From an uncultured Lachnospiraceae bacterium (GTDB lineage Bacteria > Bacillota > Clostridia > Lachnospirales > Lachnospiraceae): DNA of 32,046 nucleotides. Shown piece after piece: positions 14,762-22,988 of this stretch. The notes under the pieces were generated by a model that did no database searches, was not told where the DNA came from, and worked only from the letters and a program-made list of their open reading frames with translations. A program made the position numbers and the translations under genes. The stretch lies in contig CASCGD010000028.1 of the NCBI GenBank assembly GCA_949132985.1, positions 1 through 32,046 of the forward strand, in the 5' to 3' direction. How positions within the stretch are numbered: the first letter of the stretch is position 1; each line of letters begins with the position of its first letter.

Positions 14762-17700
14762 TTACCCTTTATACCCAAGCTTCTCTGCGTAAGCCCTGAT
14801 GGCCTTCTCAAAGCAATCGATGGGCGGATGAACCGTACCTGCGCCGATCTGTCCTCTTCCGGCTACCTTGTTTGCAATGCCGGTGTTGATGACCGGTGTG
14901 ATTCCCTTCTCCACCACAAGCCTTGCGTCGATACCCAGGCAGATGCCCTGGAAATTCCATGTCGGAACCGTAAAGTTCGGATTCCGGTCAATACAGATCT
15001 CCATCATCTCGTTGCTCGTGCGGAGTGCATCCTCATAGCCGCCCGCACCTACGAACCTCGTAACGGCCGGAGCTGCGATCATCGCCATACCGCCGACACC
15101 AAAGGTTTCCGTAATCGCGCTGTCACCCATATCCGGGCACGCGTCCTCTGCGTCATAACCGGTAAAGTAAAGTCCCTGCGGCGTGTTAACCGGGCCTGTG
15201 AACCACTCGTCTCCCATACCTGCGATGCGGATACCGAACTCATATCCGTTCCTGCACATCGCCGTAACGATCGTTCCGTCCGTATCCTTTCTCGCATCGT
15301 CCATAACAGCCTTTCCGGTAGCCATCATGATATTCAGGAAGAACTGGTCCGTGTCAGCCAGGAACTTGATCACATCATAGCGGTCCTTCTCTTCCATATC
15401 CATTGCGGTGACAATCGGTGCAACCTCTTTCAGGAATGCAAGAGATGCGGCAATATTTCTCTGATGGAACTCATCGCCCATAGCCACAGCCTTTGCAATC
15501 AGCGGATTGATTGCCAGACCGTTCTCCATGGAGCGAAGCGCCTTGCCGAGTGTAGGTCCTAAAACGTCTCTCATCCAGCGGAGCCTGTTCACAACCTCCT
15601 CGTCATAAGCGCCAAAGCGCAGCACCTTACCGATGCCTTCATTCATCGTACAGTACGCACGGTTTCCTCCGGTCTCGTTCTCCACTACGAAGACAGCCAT
15701 ATTCGGGGATGTGATACCGCCCATAGGCCCTACTGCATTGCAGTGATGGCACGGAATAAACTTGATCTCCCCTGCCTCCAGCATCTTTCTCGCATCTTCC
15801 TCCGTAGCAGCCCACTCCTCGAACATCACAGCGCCAACGCAGGAACCCTGCATCGGATCCGGCATATTCTTATAATCTACCGGCGGGCCTGCATGGAGAA
15901 TGACCTTGCCGCCGTTCTCCGCAAACTCAGGAATTACGTCCTTCGCGCGCACGTTATCTTTCAGAACCGGCTGGCTGGCAACCACTTTTGCGATCACCGC
16001 ACGGTTATTTTCATCGATGCCCTCATAATTTCTCAGGAAATTCAGAATCTTGATCATCTCCAGATTTCCTCCTGCCGGCGGCATCCAGTCATACTGAACA
16101 ACCTCGCATCCGAACTGCTCCACAACCTCTGCAAAGCTCTTGAGACCCACGTTGATAATGCGGGGCTTTGCACGGAGAAGCTCGCGCAGCTTGTCGGAAG
16201 GAGCTGCCTTTTCTACATCTACAACCTTCCTTTCACGGATCTCCTTTTTCGGCTCCTCGAAATCTCTTCCGATGGCGCGGATCGCCGTGCGGCATGCAAG
16301 CTTATTATTTTCGCATACGATAACGCCCGCATCCTTTAACTTATTCACCGCATCGTCATATCCCTGGAAATCTCTTCTTGTTCCGCATACGGTAGCGATA
16401 AAGAATACCTTTCTTCCGGCTGCGTCCGCCTTTGCCTGAAGCTCCTTAATCGTCGGGATCAGGGAACCTGCCATGTCGGCATGGGAGCCATAGCCCAGCA
16501 TAATGTCGAGAAGGACAACGCCTGTGGACTCGTCATCCACCGCCTCCTGCATGCACTCGATACGTTTTGCAGGATCGATCATCGGATGCGGCTTGCCCTG
16601 TGTATAGGCATCGTCGCCCAGGTCGACTACCACATTGCCGTCCAGCTGAAGCATGTAGCCTTCGATATCCTCCGGAGGCACTTCACAGTTCATAGCATCT
16701 TTGATCAGCATGGCAGCCTCATTCGCAAGTGTGCCACCGGAATAATATGCCTTGATGGTCTTTTTATCTTCTGCTTTGTAGAAAAGAGATTCGTCGATAT
16801 CTACGGTCGCCTCGGGAACCTCCTCGCCCCTTACAAGCCCTACAGCCAGGCGGGCAGCCTCATCCAGCGTATATGCGTGATAGAAATCTTTTTCATGGTA
16901 ATCCGGTTTTTCTCCCACAAACAATGTAACCACCGGTTTGCTGAATCCGGAAAGCCGGTCTGAGATCATATCCCTTACTTCCTTTGCAGGCGGCTTGGAG
17001 ACAATGACAAGCACCTTTACGGTCTCATCATCTTCCATGGCGTCGATCATATCCATCATGGTAATTCCGCCGATCTTTGCATTCAGGTCGCGTCCGCCGA
17101 TACCGATGGCGTTGGTCACGCCCTCGCCCAGCCGGTCGATAATCGTTGTCAGCTCCTGGATACCTGTTCCGGATGCTCCGATGATTCCGATGGAGCCGGG
17201 TGCAACGTTGTTTGTAAACGCCACCGGCACACTCTGGATAATTCCGGTACCGCAGTCGGGTCCCATAACCGCAAGCCCTTTTGCATGAGCCTTCTCCTTC
17301 AGCGCCTTCTCGTCCTCGATGGTCACGTTATCGCTGAACATAAACACATTCAGCCCCTCGTCCAGCGCGCGGTCAGCCTCAAGCGCCGCATATGCGCCCG
17401 GGATGGAAATAACCGCCAGATTTGCCTCCGGCATTTTCCGGAGTGCCTTGTCCCAGGACTTCACACTCTCCGCGCCCTTCTTCCCCTCGCTTGCAGCAGA
17501 CTGCTTCTTGAGGAATGCCTCTACCTGCTCCATGATGGTGTCCAGCAAACTGTCATCATCGATATCCGCAACAACAACCATGTCGTTTGCGCTTGCGTTC
17601 ATAAGCTCTTCCGTATCCAGACCACTCTGCTTAAAAATGTCCTTGTTGGCAGGAGTTGCCATCATAATGGATACCTTTTTTACACCTTCGATCGTAGAAA

Positions 17701-17770
17701 TCTCATTTGTCAGAAGCATAAGAACTACAGAGTCCTGATAGCTTCCCTTTTTAACGACTGTCTTTAACAT
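14762..17770 (-). CDS. FdrA-YlbE (AllF-AllG) fusion, predicted oxamate carbamoyltransferase subunit
   Basis: One 1002-residue ORF covers two E. coli proteins. Residues 1 to ~505 match FdrA, an acyl-CoA-synthetase-like protein with the CoA-ligase-type motifs GPDCGTGII and GIIGASGTGIQE. After a charged linker (~505-535) residues ~535-1002 match YlbE (DUF1116), starting near PRIINVGLKSF and including PPAGGN, PCHHCNAVGPMGG and GRGQIGAG near the end. In E. coli the separate fdrA, ylbE and ylbF products have been proposed as AllF, AllG and AllH, the oxamate carbamoyltransferase converting oxalurate and phosphate to oxamate and carbamoyl phosphate. The fusion lies between allD and carbamate kinase, as that reaction predicts. 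The AllH partner is encoded at 21943-22818. Ribosome site AGGAAGGAG. Confidence 0.85.
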   Translation of the reverse strand: MLKTVVKKGSYQDSVVLMLLTNEISTIEGVKKVSIMMATPANKDIFKQSGLDTEELMNASANDMVVVADIDDDSLLDTIMEQVEAFLKKQSAASEGKKGAESVKSWDKALRKMPEANLAVISIPGAYAALEADRALDEGLNVFMFSDNVTIEDEKALKEKAHAKGLAVMGPDCGTGIIQSVPVAFTNNVAPGSIGIIGASGTGIQELTTIIDRLGEGVTNAIGIGGRDLNAKIGGITMMDMIDAMEDDETVKVLVIVSKPPAKEVRDMISDRLSGFSKPVVTLFVGEKPDYHEKDFYHAYTLDEAARLAVGLVRGEEVPEATVDIDESLFYKAEDKKTIKAYYSGGTLANEAAMLIKDAMNCEVPPEDIEGYMLQLDGNVVVDLGDDAYTQGKPHPMIDPAKRIECMQEAVDDESTGVVLLDIMLGYGSHADMAGSLIPTIKELQAKADAAGRKVFFIATVCGTRRDFQGYDDAVNKLKDAGVIVCENNKLACRTAIRAIGRDFEEPKKEIRERKVVDVEKAAPSDKLRELLRAKPRIINVGLKSFAEVVEQFGCEVVQYDWMPPAGGNLEMIKILNFLRNYEGIDENNRAVIAKVVASQPVLKDNVRAKDVIPEFAENGGKVILHAGPPVDYKNMPDPMQGSCVGAVMFEEWAATEEDARKMLEAGEIKFIPCHHCNAVGPMGGITSPNMAVFVVENETGGNRAYCTMNEGIGKVLRFGAYDEEVVNRLRWMRDVLGPTLGKALRSMENGLAINPLIAKAVAMGDEFHQRNIAASLAFLKEVAPIVTAMDMEEKDRYDVIKFLADTDQFFLNIMMATGKAVMDDARKDTDGTIVTAMCRNGYEFGIRIAGMGDEWFTGPVNTPQGLYFTGYDAEDACPDMGDSAITETFGVGGMAMIAAPAVTRFVGAGGYEDALRTSNEMMEICIDRNPNFTVPTWNFQGICLGIDARLVVEKGITPVINTGIANKVAGRGQIGAGTVHPPIDCFEKAIRAYAEKLGYKG

Positions 17771-17782
17771 ACCTTCTCCTTC

Positions 17783-18835
17783 CTAATCTGCAAATCTGTT
17801 TTTATGATCATACCTGTCAAAATGAACTGCATCGCCCCTGAGGTACGCAACAAGCTCATCTACAACCTCGATTCCACCGGATGCATACGCCTTGTCTCTT
17901 CTCATAACGGCACGCTCGCCCGGATAATATACCTTTCCAAAACCCGGAGCAGCCTTCATCTCGCCAAGCTCATCACAGGTCTGTGACATGTTTTTCTTAA
18001 ACTGCTCCGCACCGCAGAATTTCTCCGGGTCCATAACAATAATCATCTGTCCAAGCTCGCGTCCCTTGGAGCAGTCGTGATACATGGAGCTGACATGCTT
18101 TCCGAAGGGAACGCCAAGAAGCACGCCGGAGAACACGTCCACCATCATCATCAGGCCATAGCCCTTTGCGCCTGCAATCGGCGTAAGCGCGTTTACCTTA
18201 TGCGGGTCCGTAACCGGCTCGCCGTTTACATCCACGGCCCAGTCTGACGGGATTTGGGCGCCCTGAGAGCGCTTGTCAAGAATCTTTCCCCATGCCTGGA
18301 CGGTGGTGGCCATATCAAATACGACGATACGGTCGTCCGCAGTCGGAGCCGCAAAGGAGATGGGGTTGGTCCCGTAATACGGCTCGCTTCCGCCGTAGGG
18401 AACTGCCATCGGATCTGACTGGCAGAAGGTGATCGCCGCAAGGCCCTCCTTCGCGCACATCTCCGTGTAATATCCAATAGAGCCGGTGTGGGAGATATTG
18501 GCCATGCCAACGACAGCTACGCCGTTTTCCTTTGCCATCTCAATCGCCTTCTCTGTCGCTTTTGTAGCCACCCAGTAGCCGATCCCGTTGTCGCCGTCCA
18601 TAATCGCGGAACAAGGACCGGTCTGTGTCCATGTGATATTCGGCTCATGGGTAATGCCGCCCTTGGCGATACGTTCACTGTAATACTCCACGCGCACCGC
18701 GCCGTGGGACGCATATCCCCTCTCATGGGACCAGGTGAGGATCTCCGCCGTCTGCTCGGCATGATCCTCCCTCAAACCTGCCTGCATCATCTTGTTTTTC
18801 ATCAGGCTTTTCAGTTCATCTCTTGAAAGTTTCAT
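17783..18835 (-). CDS. allD: Ureidoglycolate dehydrogenase (Ldh2/malate-lactate DH family)
   Basis: Would oxidise (S)-ureidoglycolate to oxalurate with NAD+, giving the one NADH of the pathway. 350 residues, the family length. Family features are SHERGYASHGAVRVEYY near the N-terminus, the catalytic histidine in GMANISHTGSIGYY, and PYGGSEPYYGTNPISFAAP. I chose the ATG at 18835, with GGAGG 8 bases upstream; the in-frame ATG at 18850 is part of that ribosome site. The Ldh2 family also contains malate, sulfolactate and diketogulonate dehydrogenases, but adjacency to FdrA-YlbE (12 bases) and the other all genes makes AllD the strong choice. Confidence 0.88.
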   Translation of the reverse strand: MKLSRDELKSLMKNKMMQAGLREDHAEQTAEILTWSHERGYASHGAVRVEYYSERIAKGGITHEPNITWTQTGPCSAIMDGDNGIGYWVATKATEKAIEMAKENGVAVVGMANISHTGSIGYYTEMCAKEGLAAITFCQSDPMAVPYGGSEPYYGTNPISFAAPTADDRIVVFDMATTVQAWGKILDKRSQGAQIPSDWAVDVNGEPVTDPHKVNALTPIAGAKGYGLMMMVDVFSGVLLGVPFGKHVSSMYHDCSKGRELGQMIIVMDPEKFCGAEQFKKNMSQTCDELGEMKAAPGFGKVYYPGERAVMRRDKAYASGGIEVVDELVAYLRGDAVHFDRYDHKNRFAD

Positions 18836-18892
18836 GGATATCTCCTCCATTTCTTAAATTAAATAAATTTTATTATATGCTGCAATCAAAGT

Positions 18893-19004
18893 ACCCGCTG
18901 CAAGCAACGGGTAAAGCTTGCAGCGCCGCTTAAGCGGGGTATTTGACTCTCGCGGCATTCGTCAAATATCCATGTAAACATGGCTATTTTCCTCATTGTC
19001 CGCG
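18893..19004 (-). repeat. Structured intergenic element, second repeat family
   Basis: The gap between the permease and allD folds heavily. Pairs visible are ACCCG/CGGGT, CTGCAAGC/GCTTGCAG (these two overlap and exclude each other), CCGC-TTAA-GCGG, ATTTGAC/GTCAAAT and CCATGT/ACATGG. The part from 18942 to about 19002, read on the minus strand, matches a second copy at 29650-29707 (about 35 of 40 bases identical in the core, by hand alignment). It may be a dispersed repeat or a transcribed RNA element controlling expression between permease and allD. Confidence 0.65.
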
Positions 19005-19016
19005 GAAATAAATTTT

Positions 19017-20378
19017 TTATCTGTCAAAAATCGTTCCCTTGCAGAAGGGTTTTGATGACGGCATAACCTTCATCAGCAGATAATAAGCAACTCCGGTAGG
19101 AACCAGGCTCACATACCAGGAGAGCTGCATGATAATCAGTGAACATACGGAGCCGAAAATGATGGCGATAACCGCTGCCCAGTTAATTCCCTTAAAGCAT
19201 CCCTGTTTGTCGTACATGTCGTTGATATCCAGCTTTTTCTTGCGGAGAATGAAATAATCCACTGCCATAACCGCGAAGATCGGCCCAAGGAATGCGGAGT
19301 AGAACTGTGTGAAAAAGTTCAGCCCGGCTGCCGACTCATCCGTTACCAGCCTCCACGGCATCACGCATGCGGAGAGCACGCCTACAAGCACGGTTGCATG
19401 GGACCATTTCATTTTAAAGGACTCCATCAGTACATATGCCGGAGGAACGATGTTGTTCAAAACGTTTGTCGTAACCTGTGCGAACGCAATAAAGAGCAGG
19501 GTTACGATCGTGAGGAACTTGCTTCCCATTGTGGTGGAGAATACAACTACCGGATCGCTGTTTCCTGTCGCAGCCGTTACAAGAAGTCCGATGAGACCCA
19601 TGAACAGTGTAACCGGAAGGATTGCCAGTGTGTAGATGCTCGCCGCCTTTACGGGCCTGATATCGTCAGTCGCATTCCGGGAGTAGTCGGACGCGTTGAT
19701 GATCATCGTGGAGTAAATACCAAGGAAGGATGTGGTTGCAGCCCAGAACGGCATACCCCAGGTTCCCTCGATTCCAGAAAATACATCACCGATCTCCGAT
19801 GCAAACTGAGTGTTAACCACATACAGCATGTAAGCCAGGATCGCTACGATAAATACGCAGGAAATGTTCTCCAGCCATTTGATCCCCTCAAAGCCTTTGA
19901 TTGCAAGTGCCACCTGCAAGAGCGTGAACAGCGCATATACCACCGGCAGGTTGTCGATGCCGAACAGAATCTTCATGCAGCTGTTGATGGCGCCCGCGCC
20001 TACCCAGCTCTGAAAGCCGAACCATACGATCGCCGGCAGTCCGCGCAGGACACCGGGAATCTTTACGCCTGTGGTGCCGAAGCTGCTTCGCAGCTGTACC
20101 GTAAACGGAATACCGTATGTATGACCGCACTCGCCGATAATTGCAAGGGCAATAGCGATCACGAGACAGCCGATAACCATGGCGAGGACCGCCTGGGTCA
20201 CTGTCAGGGCACCGATCAGACCCGCACCCATGGAAAATGTTCCGATAGATACGCAGCCGCCCATAAAACTGGCTCCGTAAGATAAGGTCCCCATAATACG
20301 TTTTTTTGTCGGCTGCAGATCCGGGTCCACGTTCTTTACCAGCTCCGGATTCAGATTTTTATTATCAACAATACTCAT
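19017..20378 (-). CDS. NCS1-family permease, likely allantoin importer
   Basis: Membrane carrier of the nucleobase-cation-symport-1 family (cytosine, purine, hydantoin and allantoin transporters). 453 residues, about 12 hydrophobic segments. Family-like stretches include GASFMGGCVSIGTFSMGAGL in the first helix, a glycine/aromatic-rich WFGFQSWVGAGAIN and NASDYSRN. The ATG at 20378 has AAGGAGAG upstream; the 46 residues encoded further upstream in frame come from repeat DNA and are not real. It lies directly downstream of allantoinase. Allantoin as substrate is inferred from context; cytosine or another nucleobase cannot be excluded by sequence alone. Confidence 0.85.
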   Translation of the reverse strand: MSIVDNKNLNPELVKNVDPDLQPTKKRIMGTLSYGASFMGGCVSIGTFSMGAGLIGALTVTQAVLAMVIGCLVIAIALAIIGECGHTYGIPFTVQLRSSFGTTGVKIPGVLRGLPAIVWFGFQSWVGAGAINSCMKILFGIDNLPVVYALFTLLQVALAIKGFEGIKWLENISCVFIVAILAYMLYVVNTQFASEIGDVFSGIEGTWGMPFWAATTSFLGIYSTMIINASDYSRNATDDIRPVKAASIYTLAILPVTLFMGLIGLLVTAATGNSDPVVVFSTTMGSKFLTIVTLLFIAFAQVTTNVLNNIVPPAYVLMESFKMKWSHATVLVGVLSACVMPWRLVTDESAAGLNFFTQFYSAFLGPIFAVMAVDYFILRKKKLDINDMYDKQGCFKGINWAAVIAIIFGSVCSLIIMQLSWYVSLVPTGVAYYLLMKVMPSSKPFCKGTIFDR

Positions 20379-20403
20379 TCTTTTCTCTCCTTTTTTAAGG
20401 TAT

Positions 20404-20469
20404 CGCCCGCCCGCAAAGCTCACGGGCACGCCGTCGGAAGGTATGCAAGAAAATGCTTCGCATTTTTCC
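20404..20469. repeat. Island hairpin repeat between allantoinase and permease
   Basis: Single copy of the double-hairpin element: CGCCCGCCCGCAAAGCTCACGGGC, then GGAAGGTATGCAAG, then the perfect AAAATGC-TTC-GCATTTT hairpin. It runs right up to the allantoinase stop codon at 20470, with its last pairing arm (TCCTT) abutting or overlapping it. Confidence 0.75.
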
Positions 20470-21846
20470 TTACTTGCGTAATTTTTTAACAAGCTCGCCC
20501 ACACCCTTATCTGCAACGATCTTTCCGTCCTCAGCGATCACATTGCCGCGCACGAGCGTCATCACCGGGAGTCCTTTTCCTTTCAGTCCGACAAAGGCGG
20601 AGATCTGGTTGACATACAGAAGGGAATCCCCGGTGATCTCCCACTCCTTCTCCGGGTCAACGATCAGAAGATCTGCATCAAAGCCCGGCTTGATGTCACC
20701 CTTCTTTCCGTAGATGCCGAATGCCTTCGCGGGCAGTACGGACATCGCGTTTGCAAGCACGGTAGGACATACGCCGCGTTTTACGACGCCCTCGCTGAAA
20801 GCCGCCTGGAAGCCGCTCTGGATACCGGAACAGCCGCCCCATACGTCAAATACCGTCTCGATCTTACTGCCGAGGATCTCGTTGTGCTTCTCATCATAAG
20901 AGCAGGGTGAATGATCGGAAGCGATTCCGCTGAATACCCCCGCCTTCACATACTCCCACATCTCTTCAACCGCCTCCTTGGGCTGGAGAATCGGCGCACA
21001 CTTATAAAGCGGTCCCTTTTCGATGACGTCCTCACAGCTGAAGGTCAGATAATGGGTGCAGGTCTCGGCCGTGATATCGTACCCTTCGTCCTGCGCCGCC
21101 TTGATCTTTGCCGCCACTGCCGGGTGGGAAACATGGCAGATATGGGCTTTGCATCCCGTCGCCTTTGCAATCTCAATAATCGCATCCGTAGCAACGATCT
21201 CCGCCACCACCGGACGTGACTCCAGAAATGCTTTCCAGTCATTGCGTCCGGCCTCCTTCATCCGCTTTTCCTGATTCTTGATGATTGCGTAGTCCTCGCA
21301 GTGGAAGCCCGCACGCCCGTCGAACTGCTTGATAATATCCATTGCTTCCAGCGCCTGACCGTAATTTAACGATTCATAGTCCGGGGATACAGGGCCGATA
21401 AAGGACTTAAAGGATACGCATCCCTTCTCATCCAGATCTTTGAGATCGCCGAAATTATAGCTTGTGAGACCGCCCCAGAAGCAGTAATCCACGTATGCCT
21501 GCGGAGAAACCTTGTTTTCCTTGAAATCAAAGGCCTTTGCATTCGTCATACAGGGATCATTCTGGAGGGGCATATCGATCACGGTCGTATAGCCGCCAAG
21601 CGCTGCTGCTGCCGTTCCATGCTCATAATCCTCGCGCCACTCAAAGCCCGGATCGTTCAAATGGGCATGCGTGTCAATCGCTCCGGGGAATATGTACTTT
21701 CCGGCTGCGTCAATTACCTTTGCCGCTTCCGCCTCCACGCCTGCGGCAAGAACTGCGGCAATTTTTCCGTCCTTAACCGCTACGCCGCCCTCTGTTATGG
21801 CATCGGCCGTAACAATCCTTCCGTTTTTGATGAACACATCATACAT
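20470..21846 (-). CDS. allB: Allantoinase
   Basis: Opens the hydantoin ring of allantoin to give allantoate; dinuclear-metal amidohydrolase, cytoplasmic. 458 residues, typical of AllB. Metal ligands can be read: His60 and His62 (DTHAHLND), the carboxylated Lys147 (VSFKSFIGP), His182 (FHCEDYAI), a histidine in HICHVSHP and the aspartate in IASDHSPC. I chose the ATG at 21846, with AGGAGG 8 bases upstream. Dihydropyrimidinase/hydantoinase is the close alternative, but the ASDHSPC signature and the neighbours favour allantoinase. It begins the leftward part of a divergent region shared with allH. Confidence 0.93.
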   Translation of the reverse strand: MYDVFIKNGRIVTADAITEGGVAVKDGKIAAVLAAGVEAEAAKVIDAAGKYIFPGAIDTHAHLNDPGFEWREDYEHGTAAAALGGYTTVIDMPLQNDPCMTNAKAFDFKENKVSPQAYVDYCFWGGLTSYNFGDLKDLDEKGCVSFKSFIGPVSPDYESLNYGQALEAMDIIKQFDGRAGFHCEDYAIIKNQEKRMKEAGRNDWKAFLESRPVVAEIVATDAIIEIAKATGCKAHICHVSHPAVAAKIKAAQDEGYDITAETCTHYLTFSCEDVIEKGPLYKCAPILQPKEAVEEMWEYVKAGVFSGIASDHSPCSYDEKHNEILGSKIETVFDVWGGCSGIQSGFQAAFSEGVVKRGVCPTVLANAMSVLPAKAFGIYGKKGDIKPGFDADLLIVDPEKEWEITGDSLLYVNQISAFVGLKGKGLPVMTLVRGNVIAEDGKIVADKGVGELVKKLRK

Positions 21847-21871
21847 AGTACTACCTCCTGTCACTCACTGA

Positions 21872-21899
21872 TTGTATTTTTTTTATTTTCTGATATGAT
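21872..21899 (+). promoter_or_regulatory. Candidate promoter for allH
   Basis: TTGTAT (21872-21877) and TATGAT (21894-21899) with a 16-base spacer, 43 bases upstream of the allH start. It lies in the 96-base divergent gap between allB and allH. Confidence 0.5.
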
Positions 21900-21927
21900 A
21901 AATAAACAGAAACCAAAAGCATATCAG
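21890..21927. promoter_or_regulatory. Inverted repeat in the allB/allH divergent promoter
   Basis: Perfect 8-bp arms CTGATATG (21890-21897) and CATATCAG (21920-21927), 22 bases apart. The left arm overlaps the -10 box of the allH promoter and the right arm ends just before its ribosome site. This position suits an operator acting on both genes. PucR or the XRE-GntR protein are candidate ligands; neither is shown. Confidence 0.45.
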
Positions 21928-21942
21928 GGAGGTCTGTCATTT

Positions 21943-22818
21943 ATGAAATATCAGATAAATAAGTTACCGTATTTTGCAGAAAACACACTGTCCCGCATCA
22001 CCCGCGGAGCCGTTCACTCCGTGTACCGGCGCACGATCAACCTGACGGACGGGAAACACATACTGGCCCTGCAGGCAGATGGCTCCCCGCTCTCTCCGAT
22101 CAGCCTGATCTGCTCCCTCCTGCCTGAGGATATGGAGATGCTGGCCGTAAAAGCCCAAGATTCTGTCATCTTTGGTGAAAATGATGTGACAATTTTTGGG
22201 GAAAATAACCGCTCTTTTTGCTTTACCTACGCGGATGCTGACCGCTATGACCTGAAATTATCGAAAGCCCCAAAAGCCCCGCTTCTTCCGGTCCTTTCCT
22301 CCAATATCAGAAAAGCCTTCATCCTCGCCGATACCGACGGGTTCCCGACGCTGTTTCTTGAAAAGGATGATAACAATCTCTCTTTTGTCCTCCTCGCAGC
22401 CAAAAAATATATGCAGCGCAGCAGCCGGCTCTGCCTGGAAAAAAATTATGCGCATGCCGCCCACGAGCTTTCCCGTCTTCTGGGTCTTGGCATCGGCCTC
22501 ACCCCCAGCGGCGACGACTTTTTATGCGGCGTTCTGGCAGGCCTTTTTCTTTCCGGCAAAAACACGCATCCCCTCACCGGCTTTCTGAAAACCGAAATCC
22601 GGGAACATCTGACCGATACCATCGACATCAGCGCGGCGTTTTTAGCCTGCGCTCTGGAAGAGCAGTTCAGCCTCCCGGTCAACCGCCTGTGCACGCTGCC
22701 GTCTCCCGAAGAAATACGGACACAGTTTCAGGCCATCGGCCATTCCTCGGGGATGGATACCTTATGCGGTATTCTCTTTAGCCTTTCTCTTTCGTGCGCT
22801 GACACGCCCATAATCTGA
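21943..22818 (+). CDS. DUF2877 protein, YlbF/AllH-like
   Basis: 291-residue protein of the DUF2877 family, to which E. coli YlbF (AllH) belongs. The family signature GLGIGLTPSGDDFLCG is present, followed by a helical C-terminal half. In E. coli AllH is proposed to work with AllF and AllG as oxamate carbamoyltransferase; here AllF and AllG are one protein and AllH is separate. I chose the ATG at 21943, with GGGAGG about 9 bases upstream; the longer ORF running upstream is antisense to allantoinase. It is the only plus-strand gene in the island and shares a divergent promoter region with allB. Confidence 0.82.
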   Translation: MKYQINKLPYFAENTLSRITRGAVHSVYRRTINLTDGKHILALQADGSPLSPISLICSLLPEDMEMLAVKAQDSVIFGENDVTIFGENNRSFCFTYADADRYDLKLSKAPKAPLLPVLSSNIRKAFILADTDGFPTLFLEKDDNNLSFVLLAAKKYMQRSSRLCLEKNYAHAAHELSRLLGLGIGLTPSGDDFLCGVLAGLFLSGKNTHPLTGFLKTEIREHLTDTIDISAAFLACALEEQFSLPVNRLCTLPSPEEIRTQFQAIGHSSGMDTLCGILFSLSLSCADTPII

Positions 22819-22861
22819 CGGGCGGCGTGCCGACGCTCGTCAAATTGCATATATTTTTTTT
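22816..22861 (+). terminator. Probable terminator of allH
   Basis: A 9-bp stem TGACGGGCG / CGCTCGTCA (one G-T pair) starts at the allH stop codon. It is followed after ten bases by a run of T. The T-run is further from the stem than usual, so termination is probable but not certain. Confidence 0.45.
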
Positions 22862-22873
22862 GATTTAACTCTT

Positions 22874-22907
22874 CTGTTTGTCTATAATATACATTATAGA
22901 CAAACAG
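22874..22907. promoter_or_regulatory. Perfect 15-bp inverted repeat between converging allH and pucR
   Basis: CTGTTTGTCTATAAT and ATTATAGACAAACAG flank a 4-base loop (ATAC). The stem is AT-rich and no T-run follows on either strand, so it looks more like a protein-binding palindrome or a transposable-element remnant than an intrinsic terminator. Confidence 0.55.
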
Positions 22908-22988
22908 CGAACTGCACACATCGGATAGAATGGATAAAAAAAAGCGTTAAATTTTATCTTTTTTGAACAAAATCATCTCATTTAACAG

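Noticed and set aside
20379..20516. 46-residue N-terminal extension of the NCS1 permease
   Set aside because: It is encoded by the hairpin repeat and the 3' end of allantoinase; AAGGAGAG precedes the ATG at 20378.
21619..21942. N-terminal extension of the AllH reading frame
   Set aside because: It is antisense to allantoinase; the ribosome site and DUF2877 similarity begin at the ATG at 21943.
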